Source of the DNA: Copromyces sp. CBS 386.78
Taxonomy: Eukaryota > Ascomycota > Sordariomycetes > Sordariales > Sordariaceae
Direction: 5' to 3'
Assembly (NCBI GenBank): GCA_030685235.1
Contig: MU839090.1
Location: forward strand, 434,001 to 498,000
Length of the DNA: 64,000 nt
A model generated the notes under the pieces. It did no database searches. It was not told the origin of the DNA and worked only from the letters and a program-made list of their open reading frames with translations. Position numbers and translations under genes: made by a program. Positions within the stretch are counted from its first letter, which is position 1; every line of letters starts with the position of its first letter. Positions 57,067-64,000 of the stretch are shown one piece after another.

Positions 57067-57730
57067 CTATTCCTCGTTCGGGTTCTTGATCGATCCAGGC
57101 TTAGGGCACCAATCCGCCAGCTCACCACACTTCTTGCAAGTCCTCAGCTGCTCATCACTCTTGAAAGCCTCTACGGCCGCCTTGATCTGCGTTCCCAGGT
57201 CGGTGCAGTGGAAGCTCGCCTCATGGACGATCTCCTTGCAGTTCTGGCAATACCACCTCATGCGGTCGATGGCGTCCGCGGGACGCTTCTGCTCCAGCAC
57301 AATACCGACCGTGTCGGCGAACCGCACCGGGTTGTGCGGGGTGTTGCCCGGCAGAAGGAACATCTCGCCCTCGCGGATGATAATATCCCTGAAGTTTCCG
57401 TCGTCGACTACCTTGAGCATCATGGCGCCCTTGTACTGGTAGAACCACTCGGGGGTCTGGTTGATGTGATAATCGGTGCGAGCATTGGGGCCGCCGACGA
57501 TCTGTAAAAGTTGTCAATCACCATGTCAGAAGTAGTCCGAATTGGATTGCTACTAACCATGACGGTAAAGTCATCATTGTAAACGCAGTAGTTGTTGATA
57601 GGTGGCTTTAAAAGGTGAGAGTTCTCTTCGAGCCTGTGTAAGCTGTGAGCGCAAGCTGATACGCTGAGGGGTTACATATGGCCGATGAGGACACATACCA
57701 TTTCGGCAGGTTTACTGGTGCGGAAAGCAT
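57067..57730 (-). CDS. BNA1: 3-hydroxyanthranilate 3,4-dioxygenase
   Basis: This cupin dioxygenase opens the ring of 3-hydroxyanthranilate in de novo NAD synthesis from tryptophan (kynurenine pathway), in the cytosol. The three exons, 57730-57699, 57633-57558 and 57501-57067, give 180 residues, the standard fungal length. Iron ligands are His48 and Glu54 in [11 protein letters not shown] and His92 in [12 protein letters not shown]. The C-terminal metal knuckles are CQNC (121-124) and CKKC (158-161). The conserved [15 protein letters not shown] is complete. The first exon encodes only eleven codons (the last split), so the start depends on the splice at TG|GTATGT, which restores the conserved [19 protein letters not shown]. 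The gene converges with the FAH-family gene, 169 bases apart. Confidence 0.94.
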
Positions 57731-58016
57731 GGTTGATGGCTTTGATAGGTGTTTGTGATCACTATGGCCCCTTTTCCCTTTTCTTTCTTGTTGTTTTCTC
57801 TTCCCCAATGTCGAACTCCAAGATCCTTCAAGCTATGACGCTGACGATGGGATGATTCAGAGTGCGAACAAGCTGACTGCTTTGTCAGCTTAAAAGCAGC
57901 CCTTTTACGATATAGGCAGGGTCCGGAAAAATACATACCCTTTGAATGTACTCAAATAGGTATCCAGTTTCCTGCTAGAGAAGGGAGCTTGTTCAACACC
58001 GCGGGGTATACATCAC

Positions 58017-58226
58017 CTGAAGCACTGCAAACCAAACTCCATCCCGGCCCCGGGCAGGGATTTCCCAGTAAACCGGGGGGGGGGGGGGGGGGGGGGCGGN
58101 NNNNNNNNNTTATGGGTGCTTTTTAAAAACACCGGGGTTTTAAACACCTTAACCACTCCAAACCAAAACCCAACCCGGCCCCGGGCCGGGTTTTTCCCGT
58201 AAACCCCCCCCCCCCCCCCCCCCCCC
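58017..58226. other. Low-quality duplicated flanks with homopolymers around a gap
   Basis: The left flank (58017-58074) and right flank (58145-58203) are degenerate copies of one another. Both contain CAAACCAAA, then CCCGGCCCCGGGC, then TTTCCC and GTAAACC. The left copy runs into 22 G (58075-58096) and the right copy into 23 C (58204-58226). Ten N lie between. This looks like repeated low-quality reads of one difficult locus rather than biology. Confidence 0.75.
58100..58109. other. Assembly gap (10 N)
   Basis: Ten undetermined bases, probably a placeholder of unknown true length. Confidence 0.98.
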
Positions 58227-58574
58227 ACCCACCTCCCAACCTGTCCGTTCAAAACAATACCCCGCCAGATGATGCCCGCTGTCAGACGGGATGTCGGGGC
58301 CTGCTGAATTGGAGACCTCAGACGAGTCTGTTTTCCCGATGTTCTTGTTCGGATGCCAAACCCCTGTTTATCTTGCTCAAATTAGCTTAGCATAGCGGGC
58401 TTGCGATATCTGTGCCACCTGCAGGTGTTGAAATGGCGTCTGTAAGGCGCATTTTCAGGTGCTTCTTGTCTCGTCAGGGTACCTTACCTGAACATGCGAA
58501 ACTCCCGTCCCGCCAGCCTCGAGGTTCCACCAAAATGGAACACACTCACTTACAACCACCCGACCTTTCTACCA

Positions 58575-58580
58575 TATAAG
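58575..58580 (+). promoter_or_regulatory. TATA-like element of the copper-transporter gene
   Basis: TATAAG, about 95 bases upstream of the start codon, is in a usual position for a fungal TATA box. No experimental support is available. Confidence 0.4.
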
Positions 58581-58673
58581 TCGAAGTCCCCGATCAACGA
58601 TCTCGCCCTCTTTCATCCATCCCATAACCGAAGCGACGACAAACATCTCAAACGAGCAGCAAACCAATAGATC

Positions 58674-59607
58674 ATGGATCACTCCGGCCACGACCACAGC
58701 GCCCACATGGACCACTCCGGCCACGGCGACATGAGCGCCGCCGGTGACATGCACTCAGGCCATCCTGGGATGGGAGGACCGCCTCGGTGTAGCATGAACA
58801 TGCTCTTCACCTGGAACACGGAGAACCTGTGCATCGTCTTCCGCCAATGGCGCATCGACTCAACCTTCACCCTCGTGGTCTCCCTTCTAGCCATCGTCGC
58901 CTTTGCGGCTGGCTACGAGGCGCTCCGCGAGGGTATCAGACAATATGAAGCTTGGACTAACAAGAGGGTAGAGACTGCGCCTCGTAAGTTTATCCTTTCA
59001 CCTTGTCCCTTTGAACCGTTTCCTTTCTCTTTGATCCTATCTTGCTCTCCGTGCCGTGCCGTGTCATCGTCTCGCAGAATATCGAAAGAGTTACCCGCAA
59101 TTATATACACAAACCCAGAATGCCTATCACATTTACTATGTTCTCTGCGTTTGGTGTCGTATCGTATCGCTGCTAAGATGACCATTTATCCGTATTGGAG
59201 ACCGTCGAGACGGAAACTATCGCGATGATGACGATGATGTTGAAGCACCACGTCAAGATTACCTTGGACAACGACAAGAAGAAGAACGTCTTGCTGAGAC
59301 TATTACCACGCCGTGGTTCCTAGGGCAAAATGCGGCCGAAGTCACCAAGCGGGCCCACGCCATCAAGTCGGTTCTGTATGGAATCCAGAACTTTTATGCT
59401 TTCATGATCATGTAAGCTCTCTCCCTCGCTCCAATATTCTTTCCTGGGGATATAACCTGAGGCTCGTCTGTTCTGACCATATGCAAAAGGCTCATCTTCA
59501 TGACATACAACGGCTGGGTCATGTTGGCTTGTTCTGTTGGAGCTGCGCTGGGGTACTTCATCTTCGGGTCCCGTACCACTGCTACCAAGGAGACTGCTTG
59601 CCATTAG
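58674..59607 (+). CDS. CTR-family copper transporter
   Basis: CTR proteins form trimers that import Cu(I) across the plasma or vacuolar membrane. The three exons, 58674-58983, 59201-59411 and 59490-59607, give 212 residues. The N-terminus is a His/Met-rich copper-binding tail (MDHSGHDHSAHMDHSGHGDM). Then come CSMNMLFTWNTENLCIVFRQ, TM1 (about 64-84), a cytoplasmic loop of about 75 residues with an acidic run, and TM2 with the pore motif MLIFM (Met174, Met178). TM3 has GxxxG (Gly191, Gly195), and the protein ends with Cys211-His212. Intron 1 (217 bases) is long. A shorter intron plus extra exon around 59078-59158 is possible but needs weaker sites. The loop sequence is therefore the least certain part. 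Confidence 0.88.
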
Positions 59608-59930
59608 GAGGTGTGACGGACGTATTTATGGGCGGAAGACGATGAGCCACCATGAGAAAGGCATGTGGACTGGACTGGAAGGTGCGAGAGCCGCATCGTA
59701 CAGCGACTGATAGGCAGAGGCTAGAATCAGAAGCGTCCGAGAAGTACAGCACTGGGGAGTGTTGCTGGACGTAAAGCTAGACACTATTTTGAGTCGGGCA
59801 GTTGGTACGAGCTGGAACGAGCGGGATACCCAGGGGATAAAGCCGTCTGTCAGTTTAAAGTATTACGAAGAACAGAATGGGCGTTTGCGACGTTGAAAAA
59901 GATGAACCGATGCAAAAACAAAGGAAAAGC
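59608..59930. other. Spacer between CTR gene and tRNA-Gly relic
   Basis: About 320 bases with the CTR 3'-UTR and, at 59914-59928, A-runs that are T-runs on the minus strand (possible Pol III stops for the tRNA relic). No gene is seen. Confidence 0.5.
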
Positions 59931-60001
59931 TGTGCCAGCCGCGAATCGAACGCGGGGCCCATCGATGGCAACGATGGATTTTACCACTAAACGGGCTTGA
60001 T
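59931..60001 (-). pseudogene. tRNA-Gly(GCC) with broken 5' acceptor strand
   Basis: On the minus strand the D-arm (GTTTAGTGGTAAAAT), anticodon arm (CATCG-TTGCCAT-CGATG, anticodon GCC), T-arm (CCGCG-TTCGATT-CGCGG) and 3' acceptor strand CTGGCAC with discriminator A are all intact. Where the matching 5' acceptor strand should be, the sequence (ATCAAGC, then CC in place of the usual TG) cannot pair: only one Watson-Crick pair and one wobble remain. The gene therefore looks 5'-truncated or rearranged just before the D-arm. Confidence 0.7.
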
Positions 60002-60130
60002 GGTGTGATATTAGAATTGACGCATGACAGGTGCTTATGAATGGTAACAACCGGTCTATTCCAACTCCCTTGGTTTCTTTCCCACATTAAATCAATACCT
60101 CTAAACCTCCCCAACGGGTAGGTCCTCCAT

Positions 60131-61760
60131 CTACATCTTCGACGCCTCGCTAGCCTTCTTCGCCGCCTCACTCGCCTTCTTCAAATCATCCTGTGTAAAC
60201 ACGCTCCCCTTCTTCGTCTTTTCCCCCAACATGCCCAACTTATCCAACCCCATAATCATCCTCTCGTCTCCAAAATGGCTGTTATGCTCGAACTCCGGTT
60301 CCTCCCCATACGCCACCGTTGCCGCATCCACCAGTATCCTCGCCGTCATGCCCCACACCTTATACCGCTCTTCTTCCCCGTCCTCGTCTCCGCCGCGCGC
60401 AAGTGCCGCTGTTGGCGGCGGCAAGTCCTCGTCGTCTTCCGGGTTGATCGCGTTCCTGTTATCGTCAGGCGACTTTCCTTCTACTGCTGCCTTTATCCGT
60501 GACCCCGGCTTGGCCACCCGCTGGTTGTTGACGGGCACGTAAAAGAAGTGCATCCGCCACGGCTCCTCATGCCAGTTCGTCCAGCTGCCTTCGTACCACT
60601 TGCCTGGCGATGGCTTTTCTTGAGAGCCGTCGTCGTGCTTCGTAACCTCGTCGTTGGCTCGCAGGAAGTTGTAGAAGGGCGCGGTGAAGACGGCCGCAAC
60701 CTCCTTGGCGTTTAGACGCGGGATCAGGGCTTCGTCCGCCGTTGGCGCGTCCTGGTCGCCGTTGCTTGTTGGTGATGGTGACATTTCCCTGTGGTCAGCG
60801 TGCAAGAAGGCGACGCAGGGACGGACGACGAGCTCGGTGCGTGCGAGGTTCATGGGTAGGTAGCAGAGGTGTTCGATGCGGAAGGGCGAAGGGAGCTTGT
60901 TGTCGTCCATGGGAAGGCCGATTTCTTCCCAGGCTTCGCGGCGGGCAATTTGATCTGCGTAAAAGGTCAAAGGTCAGCCATCTCTTTCTCTCATCACTAG
61001 TAGTTCATGTGGACGTGATGGTGGCGCTTCATACATGGTGTTTCTTCTACACTATCCGCCTTTCCGCCGGGTAGCGCGGCATGTCCAGAGAAGCTGCGCA
61101 TACTCGCGGCGCGCATAGTGATGACGACACGGAGGTCACCGCGCTTGTCTGCGTAAAGGAGCAACAGCACCGCGGCACGGCGACTGAGTGGTAATCGGTC
61201 CCATAGCGGGAAGGGAGGGGGCTTGAAGGCCCTTAACCGGGCAATGGCGGCCTGCAAGGTAGAATTGTGTTAGGTGATTATTGCCATGGAAGGTTTTGTA
61301 ACAGAGTGACGGTTCATGTAGACTCGCAAGTCATGCAAGGGGCCGACCCGACTGTTACATCAGGACGACATGCAAGCCCGGGCCGGAGCCGGAGTGCGAC
61401 ACCGGACACTCGGAACCGGAGTGAGGGAACACACATATCCGGCCCGGAGCCAAGGATTAGGTAGGTACTAACCGCCGAGGCTGAGCTAAGTGGTGCCATG
61501 GTCGAAGCATCCCAATAATAGGAAGCCTCGTTGTCGATATCTTTTTCCTCCTCCTGGTCCTTGCTGCTCTCTCTATCTTCAGTTGTAGTATTATTCTCCC
61601 CCTGTTCGTCCGTTGGAAGTGCACTTGATCTGGTCGACGATGGAAAGCGGGTTTCTGGCTCCTGTATACCCTCGATACTCTGTACAATGGTCTGGAACTC
61701 TTCACTGTCTTGAGGGACGTCGCCGGTGGTGTGTGCGCCCACTTCGATCGAAGCGCTCAT
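60131..61760 (-). CDS. PCD1: Nudix hydrolase, Pcd1-like (CoA or nucleoside diphosphatase)
   Basis: Pcd1-type Nudix enzymes hydrolyse CoA, oxidised CoA and related diphosphates, in yeast within peroxisomes. The three exons, 61760-61473, 61251-61035 and 60954-60131, give 442 residues. The first 95 residues are acidic, Ser/Thr-rich and probably disordered. The catalytic domain starts RRAAVLLLLYADKRGDLRVV. The Nudix-type box is split by intron 2: GGKADSVEETPY joined to QIARREAWEEIGL (about 158-182). It has one residue more than the textbook spacing, as I recall for fungal Pcd1 proteins. A long insert with acidic and Pro-rich runs lies at 240-385. The C-terminus is a Lys/Ala/Glu helix ending in -SKM, a PTS1 variant, which supports peroxisomal location. 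An in-frame upstream extension to 61910 exists but looks non-coding. Confidence 0.85.
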
Positions 61761-61985
61761 GGTATCAACCAGGATGTGCAGTAAGAAATAGGTACGGTGA
61801 ACAGTAAACAGAGGGGCTCGAGAACCGAGGCTGAATTGAGGTCGGGCGTAACCTACCTTATAGAAGGGGGTGGGTGTCAGGGCATCGCACCTGCCAGGCA
61901 GGGCATGCACCTGCTAAGGCTATGCCCGACTAGGCAGGAGGTACCCAGTGGGCAAGGTACTAGGCACATACTTATCCTTCGAGTC
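61761..61985. other. Short promoter region before an AT-rich block
   Basis: About 225 bases of normal base composition upstream of the Nudix gene, with several direct GGCAGG-like motifs near 61893-61941. The transition to AT-rich DNA is abrupt, within about 20 bases around 61986. Confidence 0.5.
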
Positions 61986-63048
61986 TGCCACTAGATTAGA
62001 CTAGACTTAGATTATAAATTATTATATTATACTGTAGACCTATATTACCCTTATAGGTGGTGCGCCAGCGCGAATTATACGCGTAAAACTATTAAAATTA
62101 ACGATAGGATTCAATTAAATCTCTTCTTTTATTTTATTCCCGTTAAAATCTTTGACTAATTTATTAATTTAGTAATAATAGTACTAATTAAACGTAATTA
62201 TTATTAAAGGATTAAGATAATTTTTATTAAAGCTAAATTTGCTTTCGCTTGTTGGAGTATTAAAGGTACCTAAGTTTATACTTATTTTGGCCGCGTATTA
62301 TATTAGACTTCTAGCGGATTTTAGTACTAATTTTTAAATTTATATTAACAGGTATTATTTATACCCGGATTTGGACTAAAAATTAATTTACCTTACTAAA
62401 CTAAAGATTATCCCCGAGTTTAATATGATTTATGTAAGTCCGTTAAGAAATTCTACGTTAATAAAGTTTGGCGAATTAAGGATTTGATTTCGTTAAAATC
62501 CTTTAGCTAGATTTTCGTTAGTTATTTTATTAAATAACCGATAGGTTTTTAAGGGTTCGATAATTATTTCGTTTTCATTCTATAAGCTATATCTACTCCT
62601 CCCGAATTACAAACAAAGACTTTAATTTCGTTTATTAATTCGAATTAACCTTCGAACTAGAAGATTAATTGCCCGTTAGAAAAGAAGAATACCTAGTAAT
62701 TTAGGTAATTAATAAGGCTTCTTTAATAGGATTTCTTATTTATTAGAAATATTAGAAAAACGATAGCGTACTTTAAAAATTAATTTAGTAAGAGACTTTA
62801 ATATATTAACTTCAATTCTTTTCCGTTAAGATACCCCGGACTATTAATCCTAAGCTTCAACCCCGGGCGAATTTAATAGAAGCCCCGAACCTTAGGGAAT
62901 TCTTTTATTCCCTATTAATTGGAGAAAAAATATTAGAAGAATTGTTGGACGGTTATATTGATTTTTAAAACTAATTGTATAAAAATTAGTAAAATGAGGT
63001 TATTAATTACGCTATACATTTAATAACCGAATTTTAAAAAGTTAAAGT

Positions 63049-63339
63049 ATAAACTTAATTCGAAGAAATTTAGCGTTAAATTTAATTTAACGAAGTTGAA
63101 CGTTAAATAAATTAAATCCGATTCGTAGAAGCCGAGTATTGCCATTAAATTAAATTCGAAATTAAATATTAAATTTAATTTGAGAGGGATTAAACCGAAC
63201 GTAATTGTTAGGCTTAATTCGAGGAAAAACGTCGTTAAATCGAATTTAAGGAAATTTATTATTAAACCAAATTTGAGGAGGTTCGTTATTAAACTGAATT
63301 TAAGGAAGCTCGTTACTAAACCGAATTCGATTAATATTA
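63049..63339. repeat. Degenerate 27-base tandem repeat
   Basis: Adjacent 27-base units are seen at 63205-63231, 63232-63258, 63259-63285 and 63286-63312, with a partial fifth at 63313 onward. Two more lie at 63049-63075 and 63076-63102. Units share a TTAxTAAACx core followed by an AATTTxAGGA-like part and usually end in CG. Twenty-seven is a multiple of three, so the array may come from a repetitive coding region. Confidence 0.75.
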
Positions 63340-63435
63340 ATATAACGTAAACGGGGATATTAATATAACTAAAAATATAACGTAAAAAGAAATCGTCGCT
63401 TTAATCGCAAAGACGGTCGCCGAAATTATAATGAG

Positions 63436-63475
63436 AAACGCTATTCGCACCGCAGCAAAACGCTATTCGCACCGC
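63436..63475. repeat. Exact 18-base direct repeat (period 22)
   Basis: AAACGCTATTCGCACCGC occurs at 63436-63453 and 63458-63475. The copies are identical and GC-richer than the surrounding RIP-like DNA. Confidence 0.9.
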
Positions 63476-64000
63476 TATTAAAAATGAAAATTGTTACGCG
63501 AAGAGAATCTTCATAAGTAATACTATAGATAATGATAATAATAAAAGATAAAGAGTACGACTGGTCACTAGACAGAGTGACAGTACGTAACAATAGGCGA
63601 TAGTATTATCAAAGGAAGTATAAGGCAATATTGACGAGAGCCTCAACCTAGGACCTTGCATACGATTTTATAGAGTATAAGCAAAATAGACGTTAAATTA
63701 ATATAATATAAATTAATAATCTAATCAACCTTAACGGAAGTTAACTGGGGAATATTCTTATATAGTATAGACTGCTTAAATAAACGTATACTAAGATAGA
63801 ACGGGTTATCCAAGCATTTGCCTAAAATTCCCCTAATATTTCCCCTTCTACAAAAGAAATAAATGCTTACTATTTACAAAATTATACTAAGTATAACCTA
63901 TTACGAATATTTACCAAGTTATTGCCGTAACCGATTATTTTAACGCTACTATATACTATACTTAATACTAAACCTCTTAATAAAAGATTCTAATACCGAA

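Larger units (their letters stand above)
57731..58574. other. Divergent promoter region with assembly gap
   Basis: The region between BNA1 and the copper transporter is interrupted by a gap (58100-58109) whose flanks are unreliable (58017-58226). Outside that, no gene is seen. True spacing between the two genes is therefore unknown. Confidence 0.6.
61986..64000. mobile_element. AT-rich, RIP-like decayed repeat block (continues past the window)
   Basis: From about 61986 the sequence becomes extremely rich in TTA, TAA, ATA and TAT on both strands. It has no frame of useful length and few CpA/TpG dinucleotides, the pattern left by repeat-induced point mutation. Embedded are a 27-base tandem repeat (63049-63339) and an exact 18-base direct repeat (63436-63475). 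The original element cannot be identified from what remains, and no terminal repeats are visible. It is most likely one or several ancient transposons. The right boundary lies outside the window. Confidence 0.8.

Noticed and set aside
58017..58226. Inverted repeat or regulatory hairpin around the G and C runs
   Set aside because: The flanks are direct, error-laden copies and the runs border an N gap, so an assembly artefact is more likely.
61761..61910. In-frame upstream extension of the Nudix protein
   Set aside because: Would add 50 residues without presequence or conserved features; the ATG at 61760 starts a plausible protein.
63049..63339. CRISPR-like array
   Set aside because: Units are contiguous tandem repeats without unique spacers, in a eukaryotic AT-rich block.

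Overview
The window is nuclear DNA of a filamentous ascomycete. The genes are eukaryotic, with short introns (mostly 50-90 bases, GTRNGT-like donors, CTAAC-type branch points). There is an intron-containing tRNA-Ser, and an AT-soaked, gene-free block at the right end that looks like repeat-induced point mutation (RIP). Gene content (PRP39, CCP1, ATP11, COG4, PMR1, RAD21, DPP V, EAF6, FunK1, DUF6604) points to Pezizomycotina, most likely Sordariomycetes. The species is not identified. All exon models below were built by hand from splice signals and reading-frame continuity.

Layout: 0.9-9.4 kb, rightward housekeeping genes: PRP39 (U1 snRNP), CCP1 (mitochondrial cytochrome c peroxidase) and ATP11 (F1-ATPase assembly). 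9.7-11.65 kb, a leftward peroxisomal 4-coumarate-CoA-ligase-like acyl-CoA synthetase. 13.5-17.8 kb, two cell-surface or secreted proteins separated by about 3 kb of silent DNA. 19.7 kb, tRNA-Ser(CGA). 20.9-27.4 kb, two leftward Golgi genes, COG4 and the Ca/Mn pump PMR1. 29.5-31.5 kb, cohesin RAD21. 32.4-32.9 kb, a TA-flanked miniature inverted-repeat transposon. 33.2-36.1 kb, a six-exon secreted dipeptidyl-peptidase V. 38.0-38.8 kb, EAF6 (NuA4 acetyltransferase subunit).

38.9-47.8 kb is the most accessory-looking part. A FunK1 kinase relic ends 97 bases upstream of EAF6. Behind it lie an unexplained small ORF, a DUF6604 protein and an Hsp70-like ATPase, all on the minus strand, then a divergent single-pass membrane protein. 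49-54.8 kb holds a low-complexity protein, a PWI/RS-domain splicing factor and a small unrecognised protein. 56-61.8 kb holds metabolic and transport genes: a FAHD1-type hydrolase, BNA1 (kynurenine pathway), a CTR copper transporter and a PCD1-like Nudix hydrolase with a peroxisomal-type tail. From about 61.99 kb to the end the DNA is AT-rich and contains a decayed 27-base tandem repeat. A 10-N gap at 58.1 kb is flanked by poor-quality homopolymers.

The housekeeping genes do not form one pathway. The themes that recur are mitochondria (CCP1, ATP11, possibly FAHD1), Golgi (COG4, PMR1), peroxisome (the -SKL ligase and the -SKM Nudix protein) and RNA processing (PRP39, PWI/RS protein).
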